Positions 21,118 through 30,655 are shown, counted from the first letter of the stretch. The stretch is 64,000 nucleotides of DNA from Sphingomonas sp. PP-F2F-G114-C0414 (GCF_003688595.1 NZ_RCWT01000009.1:496001-560000), one strand, 5' to 3'. Program-made: numbers and translations. Notes: generated by a model from the sequence alone, not told the origin.

Positions 21118-24100
21118 ATGACGATCGTTTCTGCGGGCGCAACGAACTGTCTTACGCGTCGGTCACGGCTGAACCTGCTCGCGTCCACTGCGATCCTGAT
21201 CGCGGCCGCCGTTCCGACGCTGGCGTCGGCCCAGGAGCGCCCGACGAGCGTCGACGTGATGGCGTATGGCAGCACGCTCAACCCCGCCGATCTGGTCACC
21301 CAGCCGAGCATCGTCATTAGCGCACCGGGTACGCCGACCACCGCACAGGACGTGGCGGGTGGCGTGAACGGCGTCGGCCAGATGACGATCGATTTGGGCA
21401 GTGGCGGCCTCGGAATCTGTACCGGGTCGCTGATCAACCCGCGCACGGTCATCTTCGCCGCGCACTGCGTCAACGAGAACGGCGCCGGCACCGGTGCGCA
21501 GGACCCGTGGCAATATGGATCGCAGGGCGGCGGCATCCCGATCGCCTTTGGGTTCGCGCAGAACAACCGCCCCGCGGTGATCGACTGGTTCCTGCCGACC
21601 ACCGCGACCGGCGCGGTCAATGCTCAGCAGTACAAGACCAACACCGCCAACTTCCTCTATAACGTCAATCAGGTCATCTATAATGCCGACTCGCTGAAGC
21701 TCGGCCTGTCGCAGAATTTCATCCAGGGCGACGTCGCGATCGCGACGCTCGATACGCCCGCCGCCAACGTGCCGACCTGGGCGCTGTTGCTGTCCGCGCT
21801 GCCGGCACCCGCGACGATCGGCGCGACCACCGGCACCGGCTATCACGTGACGATCACCGGCTATGGTCGCAGCGGGCAGGGTGGCACGCTGGTCGGCGAT
21901 ACCAACGGCATCGACTATCGCCGCCGCATCGCCGAGAACACGATCGGTATCCTCGGCTCGTTCGACGATCGCGATGCGTTCCTGTTCGGCTCGACCAGCG
22001 GTCTGCCGCAGAACCTGTACCAGCTCGACTTCGACGATCCCCGCCGCGGTACCGCCGCGGCCAGCCCCTATGATTTCAACCTGTTCAAGGACGACGCGTT
22101 GCCCAACGAGGGTACGACCGCGGGCGGCGATTCGGGTGGTCCGCTGATCCTCGATCGGACCTTCGCCAAGCAGGTGGTGATCGGCGTCCTGTCGGGCGGC
22201 AACCGGTTCTTCGGCGCGCAGCCGTTCGGTGCCTATGGTACGGCCAGCTTCTATCAGCCGCTCTATCTGTTCTCGGATTACATCACCGCGAACAATCCGT
22301 ATCGCTATGCGCAGACCAAGGCGGGCGACGGTCAGTGGACCGACGCATCGCACTGGGTGACCGCGCTCGATCCGAACTACCAGATCATCGTCGACGGCAA
22401 GCTGGTCAACGGCGTGCCGACCAGCACCGGCGCTGGTATCGCCGGCGATGGCAACAAGTTCGGCCAGGTATGTTTCCAGACCGATTGCGTCGACGTGAAG
22501 ACGGGCGTCCAGACGGTCGACGGCGTTCCGGTGACGACGACCGCCGCCTCGCCGGCAGTCGTGACCAAGGTCGCGACGGGCGGTGTCGCTGCGGCCGGCA
22601 TGATGCTGGAAACCGTGGCGCAGGGCGGCAAGGCCGACGCGTTGCTGCTGGCCAGCGCGGAGAACGTCGCGCAGGCCGGTAAGGACGTGACGGCGCTCGC
22701 GGTGCTGTCGCCGACGCTCGCCAACGGCCTGCCGGGCGCGACCAACTTCGTCCCCAACAACATCGATCCCGATCGCGCCACGCAGCGCAGCGCACGCTAT
22801 TACGATGTCACGCTGGCGGCGGCGGGCACCACCACGCTCGCATCGTCGGTCACGGTCGACAAGTTCACCGTCGCGGGCAGCACGGCCAAGCTGGCGGTGA
22901 CGTCGGCGGGGGCGCTCACCAGCCTGATGACGATCAACCAGGTGACCGGCACCGTCCAGAACGACGGCACGATCTCGACGCCGGGCGACTATTTCATGCT
23001 GGCCGGACTGCTGACCGGATCGGGGCGGATCAACACGCCGTACTTCACCAGCGTCTCGGGTATGATCGCGCCCGGCACGATGGGGACGATCGGGACGCTG
23101 ACCGTCGCCGGCAACGGCATCCTAGCTTCGGGCACCAACCTGCTCGTCGATCTCGGCGCCAACGGCACGTCGGACAAGCTCGCCTTCGTAGCGACGACGT
23201 TCAACGCCAGCGGCGCGGCGACGAACGGGATCGTCAATCTCGGCGGCAGCGTCGGGTTCGCGCCCGTCGCCGGGCAGACCATCCGATCGAACGATATCTA
23301 CACGATCGTGACCGCGCAGGGCGGGGTCAGCGGGGCGTTCAATGCGGCCACGCCGCTCAGCGCGATCCTGACGCCGACCTATGTCTACAGCGCCAATGCG
23401 GTGCAGGTGCGGATTGCTGCGGGGCAATACAGCAATGTCGTTGCCGCGACGCCGATCCAGACCGCCTATGCCGGGCTGCTCGATCGCAACCGCTCGAACG
23501 CTGCGGCGCTGAGCGGGCTGTACGGCACGCTCGATCTGCAGACCGCAGCGACGATCCGCTCGACGCTGGAGGGGCTCGCGCCGCGCGCGGAAACGCTGAA
23601 GTCGAGCCTCGGCGTGGCGTCGGTCGACACGATGTCGCGGTTCTACCGCGATCGCATCGCGCAGATCGATACGCGTCACGGACTCGGGGGTACGCTCGCG
23701 CTGATCGGCAAGCCGTTCCAGGTGGCGTCGCTGATGGCGAGCGATCTGCCGGGCGGGCAGGACATGATGAGCGACACCGGCGGCCCGGTCGTCCAGTCGG
23801 GTAAGCTGCCCGACGACATGGGGGGCTTCATCGCCGGCGGTTATATCGACGGCCGCAGCCGCTCGATGCCGACCGCGATCCCGTTTGGCGGGCATGACAA
23901 GTTCGACGGTTATTTCATCGCCGGCGGTCTGGAGAAGCAGGCCGGCGAGGGCGCGGTGATCGGCCTGTCGGTCTCGTACACCGACACCGACGGCACCACC
24001 GGCGGGATCGCGCAGCGGGCCAAGGGCGCGCTGTACCAGGGGACGGTCTACGGCAAGCTGGAGACCGCGTCGGGGATCATCCTCGACACGCAACTCAGCG

Positions 24101-24654
24101 CGGGCGCGTTCGTCGCCAAGACCGATCGCAGCGTCGGCTTGGTCGGCACCAGCTACCGGTTGCGCAGCACCGACAACGCGCTGACGCTGGTCGGCGAGGT
24201 CGGTCTCGGCAAGGCGTTCGACCTGTCGATGCTGAAGGTCGGCCCGCGCGTGTCGATTCGGGCCAGCCATATCGGCTTCGGCAAGTCGATCGAGACTGGC
24301 GGCCAGAACGGGAGCGGCCCGGCGCTGTTCGTCGACCGCGACATCTTCGACAGCGTGCAGGGGCGTGCCGGGCTGTTCCTGAGCGGCGGCGCGTCGCTCA
24401 AGCCCTATGTCGCGGCGAATTACGTCCACGACTTCAACTCGACGCCGGGCGTGTTCGGCGCGAACTTCGTCGGCGGGATCGGTCCGAACGCACTGTTCGC
24501 GCTCGCGGGTCAGGACAAGAACTGGGGCGAAGTCAGCGGCGGCCTGACGCTGGTCGGTGACCGCGTCGACGTCTCGATCGGCGCCGATACCACCATCGAG
24601 CGCAGCGACGTGTCGAACCAGACTTACAAGGGATCGATCAGCATCCGCTTCTGA
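21118..24654 (+). CDS. Autotransporter serine protease (S1 trypsin-like passenger)
   Basis: 1178 residues. A signal peptide (LLASTAILIAAAVPTLASA) is followed by a trypsin-like passenger with His116 (FAAHCV), Asp205 (GDVAIATLDT) and Ser339 (GGDSGGPL). Then comes a beta-helix-like stalk, and a C-terminal autotransporter barrel from about residue 880 (GGFIAGGYIDGRSR) to the final ISIRF. This is type Va secretion: the barrel inserts in the outer membrane and exposes the protease. ATG 21118 is chosen since it starts the signal peptide and has AGGGGG upstream; 21070 is an alternative. Monocistronic. Confidence 0.9.
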   Translation: MTIVSAGATNCLTRRSRLNLLASTAILIAAAVPTLASAQERPTSVDVMAYGSTLNPADLVTQPSIVISAPGTPTTAQDVAGGVNGVGQMTIDLGSGGLGICTGSLINPRTVIFAAHCVNENGAGTGAQDPWQYGSQGGGIPIAFGFAQNNRPAVIDWFLPTTATGAVNAQQYKTNTANFLYNVNQVIYNADSLKLGLSQNFIQGDVAIATLDTPAANVPTWALLLSALPAPATIGATTGTGYHVTITGYGRSGQGGTLVGDTNGIDYRRRIAENTIGILGSFDDRDAFLFGSTSGLPQNLYQLDFDDPRRGTAAASPYDFNLFKDDALPNEGTTAGGDSGGPLILDRTFAKQVVIGVLSGGNRFFGAQPFGAYGTASFYQPLYLFSDYITANNPYRYAQTKAGDGQWTDASHWVTALDPNYQIIVDGKLVNGVPTSTGAGIAGDGNKFGQVCFQTDCVDVKTGVQTVDGVPVTTTAASPAVVTKVATGGVAAAGMMLETVAQGGKADALLLASAENVAQAGKDVTALAVLSPTLANGLPGATNFVPNNIDPDRATQRSARYYDVTLAAAGTTTLASSVTVDKFTVAGSTAKLAVTSAGALTSLMTINQVTGTVQNDGTISTPGDYFMLAGLLTGSGRINTPYFTSVSGMIAPGTMGTIGTLTVAGNGILASGTNLLVDLGANGTSDKLAFVATTFNASGAATNGIVNLGGSVGFAPVAGQTIRSNDIYTIVTAQGGVSGAFNAATPLSAILTPTYVYSANAVQVRIAAGQYSNVVAATPIQTAYAGLLDRNRSNAAALSGLYGTLDLQTAATIRSTLEGLAPRAETLKSSLGVASVDTMSRFYRDRIAQIDTRHGLGGTLALIGKPFQVASLMASDLPGGQDMMSDTGGPVVQSGKLPDDMGGFIAGGYIDGRSRSMPTAIPFGGHDKFDGYFIAGGLEKQAGEGAVIGLSVSYTDTDGTTGGIAQRAKGALYQGTVYGKLETASGIILDTQLSAGAFVAKTDRSVGLVGTSYRLRSTDNALTLVGEVGLGKAFDLSMLKVGPRVSIRASHIGFGKSIETGGQNGSGPALFVDRDIFDSVQGRAGLFLSGGASLKPYVAANYVHDFNSTPGVFGANFVGGIGPNALFALAGQDKNWGEVSGGLTLVGDRVDVSIGADTTIERSDVSNQTYKGSISIRF

Positions 24655-24690
24655 CAGGACACCTCGATTTGGCGATAGCGCCGATCCGGC

Positions 24691-24723
24691 AAGGGCCGTC
24701 CGCTGTAGCGGATGGCCCTTTTC
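24691..24723 (+). terminator. Intrinsic terminator of the autotransporter gene
   Basis: AAGGGCCGTCCGCT and AGCGGATGGCCCTT form a 14-bp stem (one G-T pair) with a GT loop, running into TTTTC. It starts 37 nt after the stop codon. Confidence 0.85.
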
Positions 24724-24779
24724 GTTGTGCGTTCCGATCCCGAAGTGGCATTCCGACTCGGGCGAGACGTTCGGCATCT

Positions 24780-25060
24780 TCGACATCTTTCGTCCGACCA
24801 TCGATGCGGCCGCGTATTGTCGCCTGATGCAGGAATGATTTTGATATTGGATAGTTCTTTCAGAACTAACAAATATTATGGTTTATGCGCGGGATAGCCG
24901 TTGATCGCGCGCCTAAAGTCAGAACTATGCTTGATCGATGTCTTGGAATTATCAGGCTTGTTTTGAAATCTTGATCAATTACTATGACAAAGATAAGGTT
25001 TGGTACGTCCGCTTCATTAACTCGCGTCCTATAATGTCGTGATCGACCGTCCTCGGCATT
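24780..25060. other. AT-rich non-coding stretch
   Basis: The 521-nt gap between the autotransporter and the next small gene holds a stretch far richer in A and T than its surroundings. It has no convincing reading frame. It contains a short perfect inverted repeat AGTTCT-TTC-AGAACT (24853-24867), and AGAACT recurs near 24922. It could be a promoter/regulatory region or a remnant of acquired DNA; I see nothing else. Confidence 0.4.
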
Positions 25061-25175
25061 GCCGGTCGGCACGTGGCGATGCTGAGCAAGTCCTGCGAGG
25101 GGAAGTGGCGGCTAAACAAGCGAAGGGTGCCGATTCGGCACTCCTGACATACGCAAGCGAATAGGGGGAAGTCCG

Positions 25176-25337
25176 ATGCGAAGCGCAGATCAAGCTATCG
25201 AACGCCTGACGGCTATCAGCCGCCTTATCAACGAGTCGCGCGACATCGCCGACTCGGAGCAGGAATTCATGCTCGGCGCGAAGCTGGACGATTGCCTGCT
25301 GTGCGCAGAGGAACGGATCGCCACGCTCGCGGTGTAA
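25176..25337 (+). CDS. Small hypothetical protein, 53 residues
   Basis: An ATG preceded by AGGGGGA at 8-9 nt opens a 53-codon frame. The product is helical and acidic, starting MRSADQAIERLTAISRL, with a CLLC dipeptide pair and no membrane segment. The strong ribosome-binding site and normal codon use favour a real gene. I recognise no family. It is upstream of the marR efflux operon on the same strand, with 81 nt between them. Confidence 0.5.
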   Translation: MRSADQAIERLTAISRLINESRDIADSEQEFMLGAKLDDCLLCAEERIATLAV

Positions 25338-25399
25338 GTCCGCGGTTCGTCGGCGGCCCGACGTCCTCGGGCGCAGTTCGCAATTGACTGCCGAGGCAA

Positions 25400-25417
25400 T
25401 GGTTGTCATGGCAACCA
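25400..25417. promoter_or_regulatory. MarR operator-like palindrome abutting the marR start
   Basis: TGGTTGTCATGGCAACCA has TGGTTG/CAACCA arms around CATG and ends one base before the ATG of the MarR gene. MarR proteins bind such 16-20-bp palindromes in their own promoters, so autorepression is expected. It occupies the place of a Shine-Dalgarno sequence. A TTGACT (25384-25389) just upstream may be a -35 element. Confidence 0.6.
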
Positions 25418-25418
25418 T

Positions 25419-25892
25419 ATGGACTTTTTCACGCCCGCGGAATTCGGCCCGGAATGCTCGCTCGGCTATCTGTCGCGGCGCGTCCACCAGATCGGACAGA
25501 GTTTGATCGAACCGATCTTCGTCGACGAAGGCGTGTCCGGAACGCAGTGGTCTGCGCTCATGTCGCTTCTCGCCGGACGGTCGTCGACCTGCGCGGATCT
25601 CGCGCGCGACCTGTCCTACGACAAGGGTGCCAGCACCCGGCTCGTCGATACGATGGAGCAGCGCGGATGGGTGACGCGATCGCGCGCGAGCGACGACCGG
25701 CGCGTGCTCAATCTCGAACTGACCCCCGACGGCGAAGCGATCGCGGTCCGTTGTCGGGACCGGATCGTCGCCTATTGGAACGTCCTGCTCGCCCAGGGTT
25801 GGTCCGCGGACGAGATCGACACCTTGATCGGCCTCCTGCAGAAACTCCGCACGACGCTGGACGATGCTCTTACGGAGGGCCGCCGGCCATGA
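25419..25892 (+). CDS. MarR-family transcriptional repressor (EmrR-like)
   Basis: 157 residues. Winged helix-turn-helix in STCADLARDLSYDKGASTRLVDTMEQRGWV, followed by the wing SRASDDRRVLNLELT, with helices either side for dimerisation. It overlaps the outer-membrane efflux gene by ATGA and heads a four-gene drug-efflux set, so it most likely represses it and is released by a transported compound. No Shine-Dalgarno sequence is visible before the ATG. Confidence 0.88.
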   Translation: MDFFTPAEFGPECSLGYLSRRVHQIGQSLIEPIFVDEGVSGTQWSALMSLLAGRSSTCADLARDLSYDKGASTRLVDTMEQRGWVTRSRASDDRRVLNLELTPDGEAIAVRCRDRIVAYWNVLLAQGWSADEIDTLIGLLQKLRTTLDDALTEGRRP

Positions 25893-27301
25893 CCGCTCGA
25901 CACCGAGTTTTTGCGACGACGCTGCTGACGGGGATGCTCGCGGGATGCGCGGTGCCGGCATCTGAGACCGTCGTGACGCCGATTTCGCCTGCGACGCTTG
26001 GTCTGTCCGCCGAGCCGGCGCCGGTCGTGGCGACGGACTGGTGGCGCGGGTTCGGCGATCCGCAACTCGATCGCCTGGTGCACGATGCGGTCGCGGGCAA
26101 TCCGACTCTCGATGCAGCGCTGGCGCGGGTCACGCAGGCGCAGGCGGTGCTGTCGACCAACCGCGCGGACAACGGCCCCGAGGTGACGTTCGACGCGCAG
26201 GAGCAATATGCGCGGCTGAGCGGTCGCTACACCATTCCGCCGCCATATGCGGGAACGACCCAGTTCGTCGGGACGGTCGCGGCGAACCTCAGCTGGAACC
26301 TCGATCTGTTCGGGCGTCAGAAGGCGGCGATCGCGGGCGCGCGTGCGTCGGTACGCGCCGCGGCGCTCGACGTCGCCGCGGCGCGGTTGGCGCTGTCGGG
26401 GGCGGTGGTGCAGACCTATATCGACCTCGAGCGCGCCGAAGCGCAGGCGGCGATCGCGCAGCGGACGATCGCGACGCGGCAGAATACGCTGCGGCTGGTC
26501 AATGTGCGGATCCGCAACCAGCTCGGCAGCAAGCTGGATGCGCAGGCGGCGACCACGTTGCGGGCGCAGGCGCAGCAGGCGTTGTTGCGCGCGCAGGCCG
26601 GGCAGGTGCTGGCTAAGAACGCGCTGGCGGCGCTCGCCGGGCGCGGGGTCGATTACCCCGCGACGATCGGGGCGACGGCGTTGAAGCTCGATGCGGTCCT
26701 GCCGTTGCCGAGGACGGTGCCCGCTGACCTGCTCGCACGCCGGGCGGACATTGCCGCGGCGCAGGCGCGGATCGACGCGGCGGCGGCGGGGCGTCAGGTG
26801 GCGCGGCGGGCCTTCTATCCCAACGTCAACCTCGCCGCGATGGCAGGGTTTCAGGCGGTCGGGCTCGGCAATCTCGTGTCGTTCGATGCGGGCACCGTCG
26901 GCGCCGGTCCGGCGATCCATCTGCCGATCTTCGACAATGGTCGGCTGAAGGCAGGGCTGGCGGGGGCGACCGCGGCGCTCGATCTGGCGACCGCGGACTA
27001 TAACGATCGCGTGATCGGGGCGGTGCGCGAAGCCGCCGATGCGGTCGCGCGGATCGGCGCGCTGGAGGCCGACCGTGCGCGCCAACGCGAGGTGGTACGC
27101 GGCTATGCCGAGACCGGACGGCTGAACGCGATCCGCGTCTCCAGCGGTCTCGATAACCGGCTCGACCTCGTCGACAACGATGTGCGCTTGCTCGCCGCGG
27201 AACAGGCCGACGCCGACCTCGCCGCGAATTCGGCGCAACAGCGTGTGCAACTCGTGCTGGCCTTGGGCGGCGGTTTCGATTTTCAGGATGTGACACGATG
27301 A
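25889..27301 (+). CDS. Outer-membrane efflux lipoprotein (TolC/NodT family)
   Basis: 470 residues with lipobox LAGC at the end of the signal peptide. The two outer-membrane-efflux repeats are visible: WWRGFGDPQLDRLVHDAVAGN at the start of the first, and PADLLARRADIAAAQARIDAA opening the second. It forms the exit duct for the MFS pump encoded downstream. The start overlaps marR (ATGA) and the stop overlaps the adaptor start (ATGA). Confidence 0.9.
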   Translation: MTARHRVFATTLLTGMLAGCAVPASETVVTPISPATLGLSAEPAPVVATDWWRGFGDPQLDRLVHDAVAGNPTLDAALARVTQAQAVLSTNRADNGPEVTFDAQEQYARLSGRYTIPPPYAGTTQFVGTVAANLSWNLDLFGRQKAAIAGARASVRAAALDVAAARLALSGAVVQTYIDLERAEAQAAIAQRTIATRQNTLRLVNVRIRNQLGSKLDAQAATTLRAQAQQALLRAQAGQVLAKNALAALAGRGVDYPATIGATALKLDAVLPLPRTVPADLLARRADIAAAQARIDAAAAGRQVARRAFYPNVNLAAMAGFQAVGLGNLVSFDAGTVGAGPAIHLPIFDNGRLKAGLAGATAALDLATADYNDRVIGAVREAADAVARIGALEADRARQREVVRGYAETGRLNAIRVSSGLDNRLDLVDNDVRLLAAEQADADLAANSAQQRVQLVLALGGGFDFQDVTR

Positions 27302-28461
27302 CCGATACCGAAACGCACGCGGCGGCTGCTGCTCCTGCCGGCAATCCGCGGGGCCGCAAGCTCGGGCTGACCATCCTCGGCATCATCGTGCTGGTCGGCG
27401 TGATCGTGTGGGCGGTGTTCCACTTCCTGCTCGCGGCGCCGGAGCAGGAAACCGACGATGCGTATGTCGCGGGCGACGTCGTCTCGATCACTGCGCGCGA
27501 TCCGGGGCAGGTGACCGCGATCCACGCCGACAACACGCAAATGGTCAAGGCGGGGCAGCCGCTGATCGACCTCGACGCGGCGACCGCCGATGTCGGATTG
27601 GCGTCTGCCGAAGCGGAGCTCGCGCGGGCGGTGCGTGCGACCCGGTCGGATTTCTCGAAGGTCAACGAAACCGGGGCAGCGGTGGTCCAGGCCGAAGCCG
27701 AACTGGCGCGCGCGCGGAACGACTTGGTGCGGCGTCGCGGCGCCGCCGCGGAAGGCGCGATCTCGGGTGAGGAATTGAGCCACGCCGCCGATCAGGTGAA
27801 GGTGGCGGCGGCGACGCTGCAACTCGCGCGCAGCCAGCAGGTGCAATCGCGCAGCGGCGTCGCGGGCACCACCGTGTCGACCAACCCGGCGGTGATGGCA
27901 TCGATCGCGGCGTATCGGCGGGCGGCGATCACGCGCAGCCACATGCATGTCGTCGCGCCGATCGACGGCGTCGTCGCGCAGCGCACGGTCCAGCTCGGGC
28001 AGCAGGTGTCGGCGGGAATGCCGCTGATGGCGGTGGTGCCGCTCGACCGCGTGTGGGTCGATGCGAACTTCCGCGAGACGCAGTTGCGCGATCTGCGTAT
28101 CGGCCAGCCGGCGACCGTGACCGCGGATATGTACGGCGACGATCTGGTCTATCACGGGCATGTCGTCGGGCTTGGCGCGGGCAGCGGCAACGCGTTCGCG
28201 CTGCTGCCACCGCAGAATGCCAGCGGCAACTGGATCAAGATCACCCAGCGCGTGCCGGTCCGGATCGCGCTCGACAAGGGCGAGCTGCGGCGCAATCCGC
28301 TGCGGGTGGGGCTGTCGGTGAACGCGACGGTTGCTACGGCGGACAAGTCGGGGACGATGGTCGGGCGGCCGGCGGCGGCTGCCTACAAGGGGCTGGCGAC
28401 GGGCGGGGGCGATCCCGCGGTCGAGGCGAAGATCCGGCAGATCATTGCGGCTAACCGGTGA
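27298..28461 (+). CDS. EmrA-type membrane-fusion (HlyD) adaptor
   Basis: 387 residues. One N-terminal membrane segment (LTILGIIVLVGVIVWAVFHFLL), then lipoyl/biotinyl half-motifs (DDAYVAGDVVSITARDPGQV; APIDGVVAQRTVQLGQQV) around a short coiled coil, and a beta-barrel with VPLDRVWVDANFRETQL. That last motif is typical of EmrA adaptors. It links the inner-membrane MFS pump to the outer-membrane duct. Confidence 0.92.
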   Translation: MTDTETHAAAAAPAGNPRGRKLGLTILGIIVLVGVIVWAVFHFLLAAPEQETDDAYVAGDVVSITARDPGQVTAIHADNTQMVKAGQPLIDLDAATADVGLASAEAELARAVRATRSDFSKVNETGAAVVQAEAELARARNDLVRRRGAAAEGAISGEELSHAADQVKVAAATLQLARSQQVQSRSGVAGTTVSTNPAVMASIAAYRRAAITRSHMHVVAPIDGVVAQRTVQLGQQVSAGMPLMAVVPLDRVWVDANFRETQLRDLRIGQPATVTADMYGDDLVYHGHVVGLGAGSGNAFALLPPQNASGNWIKITQRVPVRIALDKGELRRNPLRVGLSVNATVATADKSGTMVGRPAAAAYKGLATGGGDPAVEAKIRQIIAANR

Positions 28462-28501
28462 TGTTGGCGCGTTTGTTACGCAGCATGGATCGTGTCCTCC
28501 T

Positions 28502-28556
28502 TGTTTCCCCGCGAAGGCGGGAGCCCAGTCTGGGCTCCCGCCTTCGCGGGGAAACA
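28502..28556. repeat. Perfect 27-bp inverted repeat with REP-like hairpins
   Basis: Two 27-bp arms around a single T. Each arm holds a smaller hairpin CCCCGC-GAAG-GCGGG followed by AGCCCAG. The same variant occurs at 47685-47762. Confidence 0.85.
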
Positions 28557-28589
28557 GGTGTGCGTCGCGCCTGCCTGCTTGCTGCATCT

Positions 28590-28687
28590 CCCCGGCGGAG
28601 GCCGGGGCCCAGTTGGAGAGGTGGCATTAACGGAATGCTGTCTTCCATTAGCAACGTTTCCCGCCTGGGCCCCGGCCTTCGCCGGGG
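28590..28687. repeat. REP-like inverted repeat, GGCGAAGGCC family
   Basis: Arms CCCCGGCGGAGGCCGGGG + CCCAG and its complement enclose about 52 nt of unrelated sequence. It lies with the previous element in the 271-nt gap that separates emrA- and emrB-like genes. Related copies are at 47544-47644 and 57206-57314. Confidence 0.85.
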
Positions 28688-28732
28688 TGATGGCCTAGTT
28701 GGGATGTTTTCGGCTCGCCGGAGCGCCACCTG

Positions 28733-30277
28733 ATGGCCGCCCCCTCGGGCCCCGGTCCCGCGCCGCTCGTCGGTGGTTCGCTCGCCCTCACCGCGTTCGC
28801 GCTGGCGCTGGGCACGTTCATGCAGGTGCTCGACACCACCATCGCCAATGTGTCGCTGCCGACGATCGCCGGCAACCTCGGCGTCTCCAGCGACAATTCC
28901 ACCTGGATCGTCACCGCGTTTGCGGTCGCGAACGGCGTCGCGGTGCCGCTGACCGGGTGGCTGATGGGCCGGTTCGGCGTGGTGCGGACGTTCTGCGTCT
29001 CGGTGTTCCTGTTCACGATCGCTTCGTTCCTGTGCGGAATCGCGTGGGACCTGCCGTCGCTGATCGGCTTCCGCATCCTCCAAGGCGCGGTGTCCGGGCC
29101 GATGATTCCCGGTAGCCAGGCGCTGCTGATCGCGATCTTCCCGGCACACAAGCGATCCACCGCGCTCGGCATCTGGTCGATGACGACGCTGGTCGCGCCG
29201 ATCATGGGGCCGATCCTGGGCGGCTATATTTCCGACAATTATCACTGGAGCTGGATTTTCCTGATCAACGTTCCGTTCGGGATGTTCTGCGCGTTCGTAT
29301 GCTGGAACAAGCTCGGCAAACGCGACACGCCGACGCGAAAACTCCCGATCGACCAAGTCGGGCTGATCATGCTGGTGGTGTGGGTCGGCGCGTTGCAGAT
29401 CGTGCTCGATCTCGGCAAGAACGACGACTGGTTCGCGTCCGAACGGATCGTGATCGCCGCGCTCGTCGCCGCGATCGGGTTCGTCGGCTGGCTGATCTGG
29501 GAACTGACCGACGCCAATCCGGCGGTGAACCTGACGCTGTTCAAGAGCCGCAATTTCGCGATCGGGACGATCGCGTTCTGCCTGGGTTACGCGGTGTTCT
29601 TCGCCAACACGCTGCTGCTGCCGCTCTGGTTGCAGACGCAGCTCGGCTACACCGCGACCTGGGCGGGGCTGGTGGCGGCACCGTCGGGGGCGGTCGCGGT
29701 GATCCTGACGCCGTTCGTCGCGCGGCTTAGCGGCAAGATCGACGCGCGCATCCTGGCGACGGTCGCGTTCGCATCGTTCGGCTACTCCTATTATCTGCGC
29801 TCGGGCTACACGACCTATGCGAGCTTCTACGATCTGATGCTGCCGATGCTGGTGCAGGGGATCGCGATGAGCACGTTCTTCCTGGCGATGCTGACGATCT
29901 CGTTCGACCGGATCCCGGCCGAGCGGCTGCCGTCGGCAACCGGCATCTCGAACTTCGCGCGAATTACCGCGGGCAGCTTCGCGGCGTCGCTGATCACGAC
30001 CGCATGGGATCGCCGCGAAACGCTGCACCAGTCGCACTTGTCCGAAGCGGTCGGGTCGGGATCGCCCTATCAGCTGGCGCGGGGTGCACTCACGCGGATG
30101 GGGCTGACCGATGTCCAGGCGGCGGGGGCGATCACGCGGCAGATGGTCGGGCAGGCATATCTGCTGGCGTCGACCGACATCTTCCGCGTCTCGGCGTGGC
30201 TGTGCGTGGCGCTGATCGCGATCGTCTGGTTCACGCGCCGTCCCACCCCGCAGGAGGGGCCGATCGCGGCGGACTGA
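28733..30277 (+). CDS. MFS drug-efflux pump, DHA2 / EmrB family
   Basis: 514 residues with about 14 transmembrane helices. Family motifs: LDTTIANVSLPTIAGNLG in helix 1, GRFGVVRTFC (motif A), and LVAPIMGPILGGYI in helix 5 (the antiporter motif C pattern). With the adaptor and duct genes it completes a tripartite EmrAB-TolC-type exporter. GGAG lies 11 nt before the ATG. Unlike the other genes of the set it does not overlap its neighbour: two repeats lie between. Confidence 0.92.
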   Translation: MAAPSGPGPAPLVGGSLALTAFALALGTFMQVLDTTIANVSLPTIAGNLGVSSDNSTWIVTAFAVANGVAVPLTGWLMGRFGVVRTFCVSVFLFTIASFLCGIAWDLPSLIGFRILQGAVSGPMIPGSQALLIAIFPAHKRSTALGIWSMTTLVAPIMGPILGGYISDNYHWSWIFLINVPFGMFCAFVCWNKLGKRDTPTRKLPIDQVGLIMLVVWVGALQIVLDLGKNDDWFASERIVIAALVAAIGFVGWLIWELTDANPAVNLTLFKSRNFAIGTIAFCLGYAVFFANTLLLPLWLQTQLGYTATWAGLVAAPSGAVAVILTPFVARLSGKIDARILATVAFASFGYSYYLRSGYTTYASFYDLMLPMLVQGIAMSTFFLAMLTISFDRIPAERLPSATGISNFARITAGSFAASLITTAWDRRETLHQSHLSEAVGSGSPYQLARGALTRMGLTDVQAAGAITRQMVGQAYLLASTDIFRVSAWLCVALIAIVWFTRRPTPQEGPIAAD

Positions 30278-30371
30278 CACCGATATTAATCATGATCGAA
30301 ACACAATCGCAACGAGTTGCCTCCTATAAGACAGTCACGACTTCTGAAACGCCTGTGGGGGGCCAGACCAA

Positions 30372-30647
30372 ATGACGATGAAAACAACCGCTTCGCGGCT
30401 CGCTGTTGCGTGCCTGCTGTTCGCCGGCGCACCGGCTTGGGCCGGTGAGCGCGTGTGCCTGACGACCGTGAGCAAGCCGCGACTGGTCTGCGACGAGGGC
30501 GCCTGCGTCCGCGTCCCGGTCCGCGACCTGTGCGACGCGGTGCAGGCATCCTATCCCGGCAAGCGCCGCATCGCGAAGCCGGTACCGGCGGTCGGTGTCG
30601 ATCCGGTCCGCAACGAACTGACGATGCTGATCGCCAGCGTCAGCTGA
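30372..30647 (+). CDS. Small secreted cysteine-containing protein, unknown
   Basis: 91 residues: signal peptide (ASRLAVACLLFAGAPAWA) and a 66-residue mature part with four cysteines (VCLTT, LVCDEGACV, DLCDAV), probably two disulphides in the periplasm. It follows the MFS gene by 94 nt on the same strand, but may have its own promoter. I do not recognise the family. Confidence 0.6.
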   Translation: MTMKTTASRLAVACLLFAGAPAWAGERVCLTTVSKPRLVCDEGACVRVPVRDLCDAVQASYPGKRRIAKPVPAVGVDPVRNELTMLIASVS

Positions 30648-30655
30648 TACGGGCG

